Below, in pieces: positions 1 to 8,397 of a stretch of 64,000 nucleotides of DNA. The notes beneath the pieces are model-generated. The model saw nothing but the letters and a program-made list of their open reading frames with translations. It did no database searches and was not told the DNA's origin. Source of the stretch: Bacteroidales bacterium UBA4912. Its GTDB lineage: Bacteria > Bacteroidota > Bacteroidia > Bacteroidales > Dysgonomonadaceae. Every line of letters begins with the position of its first letter. Position 1 is the first letter of the stretch. The stretch is from positions 1 to 64,000 of the forward strand of contig DHCC01000003.1 in the NCBI GenBank assembly GCA_002398875.1, given 5' to 3'. The translations under genes and the position numbers were made by a program.

Positions 1-141
1 ACTGACTATTTAAGTGATCTTGACAAAAAATTACTTGCTCAGAAGATTCAGGAAGTACTTGACCGTCCGGGAGACAGATTCCCTGGTATGCAGGTAGGTT
101 CTCTTGAAGTTGCTAATAATAACGCAGGTAACTGGGAATAA
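1..141 (+). CDS. 3' end of an unidentified protein (partial)
   Basis: An open frame enters from the left edge and ends at the TAA at 139-141, giving 46 residues. The visible tail is hydrophilic: a short helical stretch (LDKKLLAQKIQEVLDRPGDR) and then an Asn-rich end (NNNAGNWE). I do not recognise the family from this fragment. It lies 21 bases upstream of the DUF3822 gene on the same strand and may share its transcript. No terminator is visible between them. Confidence 0.6.
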   Translation, partial: TDYLSDLDKKLLAQKIQEVLDRPGDRFPGMQVGSLEVANNNAGNWE

Positions 142-162
142 TTTATTATCTCAACCTGATTT

Positions 163-978
163 ATGTTTCTACCGGAAAATATAGATTTAGCACATTCAGA
201 AAAATATAGTTTATCCATTCGGTTAACTCCGAATGGATTTTCTTTTTATTTTCAATCCTCGGATGACCCAAATGTATTCCATTTTCAGAAAACAGACCTA
301 AGCAACAAGTTATCATATTCTGATAATATCAAGAAGTTGATTTTTGATTTAGGGTTTTTCACACATTCTTTTAAAAAAACTACTGTTATAATTGTTTCGC
401 CCAATTATACACTTGTTCCTCGACAACTCTTCGAAGCTAAAAAAAGTAAAGAGATCATGGATTTTAATTTCCATGATATGAGTGGTATAAAATTACATGA
501 TTCTTCTGTAAATAAAGATTACTCGGTTGTTTTTAATATGGATGAAGAAGTACATTCATTTCTGTCAAGGCATTTGATTAATCCTGAATTTAAACATCAC
601 TCTGCTCCTCTACTAAATGTTTTTAACACATACACACATCATGAATGCCGAAAACAGTGTTTTGTCTGTTTTCATGATGGCTTTGTATCAGTATTTTGTT
701 ACTTTGAAGATAAGCTACTGTCAGCAAATACATTCCACTGTGATAACAAACCCGACACCACGTACTATTTAGCAAGTATCTGGGAGAAGTTGTCACTGGA
801 TCAAACAAAAGACACTCTGTATTTAAGTGGAGATATTGATTCATATTTAACTGTGGTGAATGATCTGAAAATACTGATTAAAAATGTTGAGAGAATTAAT
901 ATGGAACCTAAGACAACTCTCACAAAAGAACAATTGAATTCACTACCAACAGATGTAATTGCTGCCTTATGCGTATAA
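163..978 (+). CDS. DUF3822 family protein
   Basis: A 271-residue protein with no signal peptide or membrane segment. Length and position directly upstream of rsmD match the DUF3822 family, which is widespread in Bacteroidetes and may have an actin/ASKHA-like fold; its biochemical role is not established. The ATG is the first start after the upstream stop. Its end overlaps rsmD by 10 bases, so the two are almost certainly co-transcribed and perhaps translationally coupled. The family call rests on neighbourhood and general sequence character, not on a catalytic motif. Confidence 0.75.
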   Translation: MFLPENIDLAHSEKYSLSIRLTPNGFSFYFQSSDDPNVFHFQKTDLSNKLSYSDNIKKLIFDLGFFTHSFKKTTVIIVSPNYTLVPRQLFEAKKSKEIMDFNFHDMSGIKLHDSSVNKDYSVVFNMDEEVHSFLSRHLINPEFKHHSAPLLNVFNTYTHHECRKQCFVCFHDGFVSVFCYFEDKLLSANTFHCDNKPDTTYYLASIWEKLSLDQTKDTLYLSGDIDSYLTVVNDLKILIKNVERINMEPKTTLTKEQLNSLPTDVIAALCV

Positions 979-1499
979 TCAGCGGAAAATATAAATCCAG
1001 AAGGATACAGGTGCCACCTAACCTCAAAGCAAGGCCAACTACCGACTTTGCAAGAGAGGGACTGTTTAATGTTCTCAGCAATTTTATTGATTGGGAAGAA
1101 ACGTCTGCACTTGACTTGTTCTCCGGCACAGGTAGCATTGCCCTGGAACTGGTTTCGAGAGGCTGCCCAAGAGTTGTTTCAGTTGAATCTGAACACCTGC
1201 ATTGGCGTTTTATATCTATGACAAAAGAGAAACTTGAAGCAAAAGAACTCTATCCGCTGAAAGCTGATTCTTTCAAATTTATAGAAACATGCAGGGAACA
1301 GTTTGACCTTATATTTGCCGATCCTCCTTATGACATGAAAGAGGTTGATACTATCCCCGATTTAATATTCGAAAAGAAACTGCTTAAACCTGACGGATTG
1401 TTAATTCTTGAACATTCCAGGACTCACAATTTCACAATGCTGCCTCAATTCAGCAGGGAGCTTAAATATGGCAGTGTTCACTTTTCCATATTCTCATAA
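969..1499 (+). CDS. rsmD: 16S rRNA (guanine(966)-N2)-methyltransferase RsmD
   Basis: A 176-residue SAM-dependent methyltransferase expected to methylate G966 (E. coli numbering) of 16S rRNA during small-subunit assembly. Visible features are the family N-terminus RIISGKYKSRRI, the SAM-binding loop DLFSGTGS at residues 49-56, an acidic strand end (VESE) near 72, and the N6/N2-methyltransferase motif ADPPY at 117-121. Length is normal for the family. The start overlaps the end of the DUF3822 gene by 10 bases. Confidence 0.95.
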   Translation: MRIISGKYKSRRIQVPPNLKARPTTDFAREGLFNVLSNFIDWEETSALDLFSGTGSIALELVSRGCPRVVSVESEHLHWRFISMTKEKLEAKELYPLKADSFKFIETCREQFDLIFADPPYDMKEVDTIPDLIFEKKLLKPDGLLILEHSRTHNFTMLPQFSRELKYGSVHFSIFS

Positions 1500-1545
1500 T
1501 TCATATACTGATTACTCATCTTTTAAATCTCATACCGCTCAATTA

Positions 1546-1598
1546 TAACTTTGCAGCAAACAATCCAGGTCTGTTATAATTATTTTTTTGTATTTTTG
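1546..1598 (+). promoter_or_regulatory. Candidate Bacteroidetes promoter boxes for the BtuB-like receptor
   Basis: Two matches to the -7 consensus TAnnTTTG lie upstream of the receptor ATG (1624): TAACTTTG at 1546-1553 and TATTTTTG at 1591-1598. The second would start transcription about 20 bases before the ATG. No clear -33 TTTG sits at the expected distance from either. No cobalamin riboswitch-like structure is apparent in the 124-base gap. Confidence 0.45.
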
Positions 1599-1623
1599 TA
1601 CCGCATTATAAAAAATACAAAAT

Positions 1624-3666
1624 ATGAATAAAAAACAAATTAAAGCGACCAAAGCATTTCGTTTCAAACGATTCGCACGCAAGTCGTACAGTGTATTCAA
1701 CAGTCTGCACAAGTCAGTCACAATTGGTGTATTGACAGGTTGTACGCTGGTGAGTGCACATGCAACTTCGGTAGAGCCGGTTGAACAAATGTTTATTCAA
1801 ACTGCTTCAGATTCCATTCCTCCAACAGAGCTGGACGAGGTAGTGGTCACCGCTTCAAAAGTAGCAATGCCTCTTAACTTGGCAGCTAAGCAGGTGACAG
1901 TTATATCAAGACAAGAGATTGAGCGGGCGCCTGTCCGAAGTATTGAAGATCTTTTGAACTATGTAGCAGGAGTAGATATCCTGCAGCGCGGACCGCACGG
2001 CGTACAGGCGGACATAACTCTCAGAGGCGGATCATTCGATCAAACAGCCATACTCCTTAATGGAATTAACCTTACAAATCCTCACACAGGCCATTACAGT
2101 TTCGACATTCCTATTAACATTTCTGATATTGAACGTATTGAAATCGTTCAGGGACCATCATCTCTGGTTTATGGTGCCGGCGCTTTCTCGGGTGGCGTTA
2201 ATATAATCACTAAAAAAGATACCAAATCGAATGTTTATGCAAAAGTGGAAGGCGGAATGCACGGACTATTCGGAGCAGACACCCGCGGTGCCATTGCAGG
2301 TGAATCATACACTCACTCACTTTCTACAGGATACAAGCGATCAGACGGGTATATTCCTAACAGTGATTATGACATATACAATCTTTTGTGGCAAAGCAGG
2401 TTTGATATAAATGGTTCCAACATCGATTTTCAAGCAGGATTAAACGATAAGGCTTATGGAGCCAACACATTTTATACAGCAGCCTACCCTAACCAGTTTG
2501 ATGATACACAAGGTTTGTTTTTCTCTTTAAAGGGCGAAACAAACGGCAAACTCAAACTAACACCTCATATCTACTGGAGCAGACATTATGATGAATTCCA
2601 ATTAATCAGGGAGGGAACACCTGATAAACCTTCATGGTATACAGATCATAATTATCACCGTAGCGATGTTTTCGGGATGAATCTAAATATGCAATATGCT
2701 TCAAGATTTGGCATTACAAGCTTTGGGGGTGAATTCAGAAATGAAGGAATTTTGAGTAATGTTCTTGGTAATGCTATGGAAGAACCAATCGGGAAATACA
2801 CAAAATCGGACAACAGAACCAATATCAGCTACTACGCTGAACATAATTTTATACTCAACCGTATAACTCTATCATTAGGCGGACTGATAAACTATAATAC
2901 TGCCGTAACTGATAAGTTTGATTTCTATCCCGCAATAAACGGAACTTTCAGAGCAACTAACAAGTTGAGTCTGTACGCATCATGGAATAAGGCGACGCGT
3001 ATGCCAACTTTCACCGATCTCTACTATACAACTGCGACCCATACAGGCAACAGTAATCTGGAAGCTGAGCTTTCAGAAGCGTTTGAAGTGGGTGCCAAAT
3101 ACAACCATCACATAGTAAAAGGGGCGATTGCAGTCTTTAATATGGCAGGTAAAAACATGATCGACTGGGTAAAGCCTTCTCCCGAAGCGTTGTGGGAATC
3201 GACCAATCACACCCAAATAAATAAAAAAGGAGTGGAAACAAACATCTCTTTTGATTTTAAAGAGTGGCTGGGTGATAATCAACCAATAAACTCATTTAAT
3301 GTCGGATACATGTATATTGATCAGGAAAGGGTTGAAGATGAACTGATTTCAAATTATACACTTAACCATTTGCGGCATAAATTCACTGCCGGATTACATC
3401 ATGATCTGATTAAAAATCTAACCCTGTCATGGAACTTCCGCTGGCAGGAAAGAAATGGTTCTTATGTAAAATATTCCGACTTGCTCCCCGGCGAAAGAGT
3501 AGATTATGCCCCTTTCTCCATATTAGATGTTAAGGCAAATTACAAAATAAGGAATACTGATTTCTTTGTAAATGCAAACAATATTTTCAACAGTGTACAT
3601 GTAGATTTAGGCAATATACCACAGCCCGGATTCTGGTTATCGGGTGGTGCAAGTGTAAGGTTTTGA
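1624..3666 (+). CDS. TonB-dependent outer membrane receptor, BtuB-like
   Basis: A 680-residue outer-membrane TonB-dependent transporter. After an unusually long basic N-region (residues 1-30) comes a hydrophobic core and a likely cleavage near 47. A TonB-box-like LDEVVVTAS lies at 70-78, then a plug domain with LRGGSFDQTAILLNGI and GAFSGGVNIITKK, then a beta-barrel ending in an aromatic residue (ASVRF). The extended basic leader (AFRFKRFARKSYSVFNSL) resembles leaders of Bacteroidales BtuB-type cobalamin receptors as I recall them, so a corrinoid or similar cofactor is the likely ligand. Substrate is not proven: no BtuG, BtuF or corrinoid enzyme lies nearby. The gene is monocistronic, closed by the terminator at 3683. 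Confidence 0.85.
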   Translation: MNKKQIKATKAFRFKRFARKSYSVFNSLHKSVTIGVLTGCTLVSAHATSVEPVEQMFIQTASDSIPPTELDEVVVTASKVAMPLNLAAKQVTVISRQEIERAPVRSIEDLLNYVAGVDILQRGPHGVQADITLRGGSFDQTAILLNGINLTNPHTGHYSFDIPINISDIERIEIVQGPSSLVYGAGAFSGGVNIITKKDTKSNVYAKVEGGMHGLFGADTRGAIAGESYTHSLSTGYKRSDGYIPNSDYDIYNLLWQSRFDINGSNIDFQAGLNDKAYGANTFYTAAYPNQFDDTQGLFFSLKGETNGKLKLTPHIYWSRHYDEFQLIREGTPDKPSWYTDHNYHRSDVFGMNLNMQYASRFGITSFGGEFRNEGILSNVLGNAMEEPIGKYTKSDNRTNISYYAEHNFILNRITLSLGGLINYNTAVTDKFDFYPAINGTFRATNKLSLYASWNKATRMPTFTDLYYTTATHTGNSNLEAELSEAFEVGAKYNHHIVKGAIAVFNMAGKNMIDWVKPSPEALWESTNHTQINKKGVETNISFDFKEWLGDNQPINSFNVGYMYIDQERVEDELISNYTLNHLRHKFTAGLHHDLIKNLTLSWNFRWQERNGSYVKYSDLLPGERVDYAPFSILDVKANYKIRNTDFFVNANNIFNSVHVDLGNIPQPGFWLSGGASVRF

Positions 3667-3682
3667 ATTAGAATAGAGACCT

Positions 3683-3727
3683 AATTCCCTTTATAAGCAA
3701 AACAGTTTATAAGGGGAATTTTTTTAT
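3683..3727 (+). terminator. Intrinsic terminator after the BtuB-like receptor
   Basis: A 14-bp stem pairs 3683-3696 with 3707-3720 (one G-T wobble), with a 10-base loop and a run of T from 3719. It starts 17 bases after the receptor stop codon. Confidence 0.9.
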
Positions 3728-3827
3728 AAATAATATGCTGTTAATTTATCTACCTATCGACCCGGATTTTTGTGGATAAATGCTAATAAAATACTAAAAG
3801 CGGACAGGGAATAATGCGTATTTCAGT

Positions 3828-3900
3828 CTTACTTGAGTCTTACTTTGCTCATACCTCGTCCTTATAAAGTCCTTTTATAAAAGTTTTAAGTAAGGATAAG
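3828..3900 (+). repeat. Intergenic 11-bp-period repeat element, copy 1
   Basis: Five successive 11-base units start at 3828, 3839, 3850, 3861 and 3872 (CTTACTTGAGT, CTTACTTTGCT, CATACCTCGTC, CTTATAAAGTC, CTTTTATAAAA). The last two form a small hairpin (TTATAAA 3862-3868 with TTTATAA 3874-3880), and an inverted piece, AAGTAAGGATAAG, follows. Related copies lie at 31351-31433 (inverted) and 53332-53400. The remainder of the 3667-3992 gap holds only the terminator before it and the promoter box after it. Confidence 0.7.
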
Positions 3901-3936
3901 ATACGAATAATGTAAAACCCTATTTATACCGAACTA

Positions 3937-3944
3937 TAGTTTTG
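3937..3944 (+). promoter_or_regulatory. Candidate -7 promoter box for the GH92 gene
   Basis: TAGTTTTG matches TAnnTTTG and lies 48 bases before the GH92 ATG, predicting a start near 3950. No convincing -33 TTTG is visible. Confidence 0.5.
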
Positions 3945-3992
3945 CACCTTCTGTTTATTTTGCTTATTTTGCAGAATTAATACCTATTTTAA

Positions 3993-6155
3993 ATGAAACT
4001 ATTATCACCGATTATTATTCTTACTATCATTTTATCAAGCTGTGCAGATATATCAGAAAAGAAACTAACCGATTATGTAAATCCTTTTCTGGGTACCGCC
4101 ACATTGTGGGAACCGGAGGATCTGGGCTATGTGCGCACCTGGGAAGAACGTACCTGGGGAGCTGAAGTATTTCCGGGATCGTCCCTGCCCAACGCAATGG
4201 TACAAATTAGTCCGGTTACACAGTTCAGAAGCGGTGCAGGTTATCAGTACGAAGATACTGTGATTTATGGCTTTGCTCACACCAACAAAGGGCATTGGAA
4301 CTTACTTCATTTTCCTTTGCTTCCTGCAACCGGCGAGGTTGTCCCTACGGATTACGCATCAGAATACAGTCATGATAATGAATCGGCTAGTCCCGGTTAC
4401 TATCAGGTCTTTCTTGAAAGATATGGCATTAACGCGGAACTAACATCCACTTTAAGATCAGGTTTTCACAGATATACTTTCATTGACAGTTCTGATAAAA
4501 AGCTTATTGCTGACATGACACGTACAAATAACCGAGTAAAGGAATGGGGCATACAAAAAATTGACGATAATACATTTACAGGTTTTCAGGATGCAGAGGG
4601 TAAGATATATTTTTATGCTGTTTCTAATTATCCTATCAGTGAAATTGGACAGGTGAAAAATGATAAGCATGAGGTGTCAGTTGTCAACTTCGGTAATAGT
4701 GACAACAAAAAACCTTTAGAGATTAAGATAGGCTTTTCTTTTGTCAGCATTGAAAATGCTAAGATGAATCTTGAGGAGGAGATAGCTGACAAGAGTTTTG
4801 CTCAAGTACGGAAAGAAGCAGATGATACTTGGAATAAGCTGCTGTCGAACATAAAAGTAACCGGTGGAACTGAACGCCAAAAAGGCATTTTTTACTCAAC
4901 GCTCTACCGTTCATTCTTATGGCCTGCCCTCAGAAGTGATGTAAACGGTGATTTTACCGATGAGAATGGTAATGTTGTGAATGAAGGTTTCAGATACTAC
5001 ACAAACCCCTCATTCTGGGATGATTACAGAAATAAGCTTGTACTTCTGGCAATGATATCTCCTGACGTGACAACAGACATAATTAAATCTATAACTGATA
5101 AAGGTGAAAAAAGGGGTGGTTATATGCCTACATTTTTTCATGGCGATCATGCTTCCGTTTTTATTTCAGGTAGTTGGCTAAGGGGAATAAAAGATTTTGA
5201 CCATGATAGAGCTTACGCACTTATACTTAAAAATGCTACTGTTCCGGGTCGCGGTGGCAGGCCCTATCTAGATGAGTACCTTGAAAGAGGTTGGATTGCT
5301 GAGAAAGACACTACTAATGTACCTTTCTGGGATGAGTATAAAGCAGCTGTTACCAAAACTGTTGAGTATGCTTATGACGATTATGCAACAGCGCTTGTTG
5401 CCAGGGAACTTGGAGATACAGAAAACTATGAACTGCTAATGAGTCGCTCCAAAAATTATAAAAATCTGTTTGACCCTTCAACAGGCTTCTGGCGCGGTAA
5501 AGTGGACGATGGGACCAAAGAAGGTAAGTGGATAGAAGATTTTGATCCGTATTATGCATATTTTGCATATATGTATCGTGAGGCAAACGCCTGGAATTCA
5601 CTGTTTTTTGCGCCCCATGACGTAGAAGGAATGCTGAGTCTTTATCCAAGTCACGAATCAATTGAACAAAAGCTTGATTCACTCTTTACTGAGCCCTGGA
5701 ATGGAGTTGAACTACACAATATGACCGGATTCATCGGGAACTATTGTCATGGTAATCAGCCGGGACATAGCATTCCATATACATATTACTTTATAGACCG
5801 ACAGGAGAAAGCACAATGTGTACTTGACAGTATTATGGACAGGTTCTATGATATGGGAGCTGAGGGGCTTGCTTATGCAGGTATGGATGATGCAGGGGAA
5901 ATGTCAGCATGGTATGTTTTAAATGCTATCGGAATATATACCTACTCACCTGCAGATCCGGAATACATTGTAACTGTTCCACTTTTTGATGAAGTGGAAT
6001 TCAGATTAGGATCCGGAACAAAATTTACTATAAAAAAAGAGGGTCTGGGAAAAAAGATTAATAAGATAACCTATGGGGGCGAAGAAATAGATGGTTGGTT
6101 TATAACTCACGACATGCTCGAACAGGGAAAAGAACTGGTCATAAAAATTGAATAA
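3993..6155 (+). CDS. GH92 family glycoside hydrolase (alpha-mannosidase type), lipoprotein
   Basis: A 720-residue predicted surface or periplasmic lipoprotein. The signal peptide ends in a lipobox (LSSC, Cys17). The mature part has GH92 hallmarks: an N-terminal beta-sandwich beginning YVNPFLGT, the segment HTNKGHWNLLHFP, GGYMPTFFHGDHA in the (alpha/alpha)6 domain, and MDDAGEMSAWYV near residues 631-642, matching the family's C-terminal signature. GH92 enzymes are Ca2+-dependent exo-alpha-mannosidases acting on N-glycan or fungal mannan linkages; the exact linkage cannot be read here. The gene stands alone, not in a SusCD locus, and converges on recG with 26 bases between stops. Confidence 0.92.
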   Translation: MKLLSPIIILTIILSSCADISEKKLTDYVNPFLGTATLWEPEDLGYVRTWEERTWGAEVFPGSSLPNAMVQISPVTQFRSGAGYQYEDTVIYGFAHTNKGHWNLLHFPLLPATGEVVPTDYASEYSHDNESASPGYYQVFLERYGINAELTSTLRSGFHRYTFIDSSDKKLIADMTRTNNRVKEWGIQKIDDNTFTGFQDAEGKIYFYAVSNYPISEIGQVKNDKHEVSVVNFGNSDNKKPLEIKIGFSFVSIENAKMNLEEEIADKSFAQVRKEADDTWNKLLSNIKVTGGTERQKGIFYSTLYRSFLWPALRSDVNGDFTDENGNVVNEGFRYYTNPSFWDDYRNKLVLLAMISPDVTTDIIKSITDKGEKRGGYMPTFFHGDHASVFISGSWLRGIKDFDHDRAYALILKNATVPGRGGRPYLDEYLERGWIAEKDTTNVPFWDEYKAAVTKTVEYAYDDYATALVARELGDTENYELLMSRSKNYKNLFDPSTGFWRGKVDDGTKEGKWIEDFDPYYAYFAYMYREANAWNSLFFAPHDVEGMLSLYPSHESIEQKLDSLFTEPWNGVELHNMTGFIGNYCHGNQPGHSIPYTYYFIDRQEKAQCVLDSIMDRFYDMGAEGLAYAGMDDAGEMSAWYVLNAIGIYTYSPADPEYIVTVPLFDEVEFRLGSGTKFTIKKEGLGKKINKITYGGEEIDGWFITHDMLEQGKELVIKIE

Positions 6156-6181
6156 TTCAATTACTTTGTTAAATATATTAT

Positions 6182-8275
6182 TTAACTTATTCTGCTCCAG
6201 TCGTATCTGTTGCCACCAAGGCGACTAAGCTGTTGCTTCAGCACCTCATGTTCAGGCAGCTCAAGAGAAGGGTCATTTTCTATCAACTCCTCTGCTACCT
6301 CACGTGCACGAAACAGTATATCATTATCTTTTACAAGATCAGCAATCCTTAGGTCAAAAGGAATACCGCTCTGTTGTGTGCCTTCCAGATCTCCCGGGCC
6401 GCGTAGCTTTAGATCAGCTTCAGCAATAACAAATCCATCATTGCTTTCAGTCATGATCCCTATCCTTTTGCGGGTATCGGCAGAGAGCTCATAGGGGGTC
6501 AGCAAAATGCAGTATGACTGATCAGCCCCCCTGCCCACTCTGCCACGGAGCTGGTGAAGTTGTGAAAGGCCGAATCTTTGGGCACTCTCTATTACCATCA
6601 CACTTGCATTCGGGACATTCACACCTACTTCTATTACCGTTGTGGAGACCATAATATTTGCTTTACCTGATACAAACTGCTGCATAACTTCATCTTTTTC
6701 AGCAGGTTTCATGCGTCCGTGCATCTTACAAACGGTAAACTCTGGAAATGCTTCTTTAATATGCTCATACCCCTCTTCCAGATTCTTCAGATCAAGTGTC
6801 TCGCTCTCTTCAATCAATGGATACACAATATAAGCCTGGCGACCCGAATTAATCTCTTTACGAATAAAATTATACAGTTCACCTCTTTTTTTGTCAAATC
6901 TATGAAGTGTCTGCACCGGCTTTCTTCCGGGTGGCAACTCATCAATAACTGAAACATCCAGATCACCGTAAACAGTCATTGCCAAGGTACGGGGTATTGG
7001 TGTAGCGGTCATTACAAGTACATGCGGCGGTCTGTTATTCTTGGACCACAGCTTTGCTCTTTGTGCTACTCCAAAGCGGTGCTGTTCATCGATTACAACA
7101 AAACCAAGGTTTTTGAACTGCACAACATCCTCTATAAGAGCATGCGTTCCGATTAATATATTAATTTCTCCCGATTGCAGTTCGGCATGAAGTTTCTCAC
7201 GATCTTTCTTTTTAGTGGATCCTGTAAGTAATTCTATACGAAGTTTCATTCCTGACAACATTTTAGTGAATGTCTCGAAATGCTGACTTGCAAGTATCTC
7301 AGTGGGTGCCATCATACATGCCTGAAAGCCATTATCAAGAGCAATCAGCATACACATAATTGCCACCAGAGTTTTACCACTGCCCACATCACCCTGTAAC
7401 AACCTGTTCATCTGTTTACCTGATGCCGTATCCTTACGAATCTCTTTTATTACCCTTTTCTGAGCATTTGTTAACGGGAAAGGCAGATTTTTTTTGTAAA
7501 AGGAGTTGAGGTTATCACCTACTCTATGAAATATAAAACCGTTAAGTTTCCCTTTTCTGTCAGCAGCATACCTGACTATACTTAGTTGAATATAAAATAG
7601 TTCTTCAAATTTAAGCCTATATTGAGCATCTTTGAGCTTAGCCGGTGATTTAGGGAAATGTATATTCTCAATAGCATCATGAATAGAAGTTAACTTAGCC
7701 TCTTTGATTACATCAGAAGAAAGCGATTCAGGCATGTTACCGTTGATTAAGCTAAACGCATTTTCAATGATTTTCTGCATTGCTTTTGAATTGAGATAAT
7801 GATTTTTCATTTTCTCTGTTGTGTTGTACATCGCCATCAATCCCTGAGGTAAATCTGAGTCATTTAAAAAAGGGTCTATTTCAGGGTGAGCAATATTCCA
7901 TTTACCGTTGAAAAGATTCGGTTTACCAAAAACGATATATTCCTGATTGAGTTTATATTTTCCCTCTATAAAACGGATTCCCTGAAACCAGATAAGATCT
8001 ACAAAGCCTGTGCCGTCGGTAAAGTGTGCAACCAAACGCCTTTTACGTCCCTCTCCAAAAGTTTCGAATGCAGTAATTTTTCCCTTTAATTGAATATATG
8101 CCAGTATATTGTCTATTTCATGGATATAATATATTCGGGTTCTGTCGATATATCTATAAGGATACCATCGCAAAAGATCTCCAACAGTGAAAATTTCAAT
8201 CTCTTTATTTAGTATTGCAGCCCTTTTGGGACCAACACCGGGAACAAACTGAATTTCACTCTGAAGAATACTCAT
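6182..8275 (-). CDS. recG: ATP-dependent DNA helicase RecG
   Basis: A 697-residue superfamily 2 helicase that remodels stalled replication forks and Holliday junctions. An N-terminal wedge/OB region (residues 1-260) starts with the helix-hairpin-like VPGVGPKRAAIL. The helicase core has Walker A GDVGSGKT near 294, the DEQH box near 395 (DEQHRFGV), TATPIPRTLA after it, and the C-terminal QLRGRVGRG and LRGPGDLEGTQQSG motifs. Full length for the family. It has its own promoter box at 8316-8323 and is separated from glyA by a terminator. Confidence 0.97.
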   Translation of the reverse strand: MSILQSEIQFVPGVGPKRAAILNKEIEIFTVGDLLRWYPYRYIDRTRIYYIHEIDNILAYIQLKGKITAFETFGEGRKRRLVAHFTDGTGFVDLIWFQGIRFIEGKYKLNQEYIVFGKPNLFNGKWNIAHPEIDPFLNDSDLPQGLMAMYNTTEKMKNHYLNSKAMQKIIENAFSLINGNMPESLSSDVIKEAKLTSIHDAIENIHFPKSPAKLKDAQYRLKFEELFYIQLSIVRYAADRKGKLNGFIFHRVGDNLNSFYKKNLPFPLTNAQKRVIKEIRKDTASGKQMNRLLQGDVGSGKTLVAIMCMLIALDNGFQACMMAPTEILASQHFETFTKMLSGMKLRIELLTGSTKKKDREKLHAELQSGEINILIGTHALIEDVVQFKNLGFVVIDEQHRFGVAQRAKLWSKNNRPPHVLVMTATPIPRTLAMTVYGDLDVSVIDELPPGRKPVQTLHRFDKKRGELYNFIRKEINSGRQAYIVYPLIEESETLDLKNLEEGYEHIKEAFPEFTVCKMHGRMKPAEKDEVMQQFVSGKANIMVSTTVIEVGVNVPNASVMVIESAQRFGLSQLHQLRGRVGRGADQSYCILLTPYELSADTRKRIGIMTESNDGFVIAEADLKLRGPGDLEGTQQSGIPFDLRIADLVKDNDILFRAREVAEELIENDPSLELPEHEVLKQQLSRLGGNRYDWSRIS

Positions 8276-8315
8276 AAATTATCTGATACGGTTTCTTTGA
8301 TTTACCTACGATATG

Positions 8316-8323
8316 CAAATATA
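8316..8323 (-). promoter_or_regulatory. Candidate -7 promoter box for recG
   Basis: On the minus strand the sequence is TATATTTG, a match to TAnnTTTG, 40 bases upstream of the recG ATG. It overlaps the T-rich end of the glyA terminator. Confidence 0.55.
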
Positions 8324-8359
8324 AACAAAAACGAGGAATAGTTCAACCACCCCTCGTTT
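8320..8359 (-). terminator. Intrinsic terminator after glyA
   Basis: An 8-bp stem pairs AAACGAGG (8329-8336) with CCTCGTTT (8352-8359), and on the minus strand a T-rich tract (TTTTTGTTT) follows. It lies 38 bases beyond the glyA stop and insulates recG from glyA transcription. Confidence 0.8.
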
Positions 8360-8397
8360 GTTATAATTATCTGATAAGTCTGTTAATTAGACATGGA

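Noticed and set aside
1500..1623. Cobalamin riboswitch expected upstream of a BtuB-like receptor
   Set aside because: The 124-base gap shows only AT-rich promoter-like sequence and no B12-box-like conserved segment.
6168..6186. Inverted repeat GTTAAAT/ATTTAAC between GH92 and recG as a terminator
   Set aside because: The stem is all AT except for its end pair, extends into the recG stop and has no T tract; it is likely chance in AT-rich DNA.
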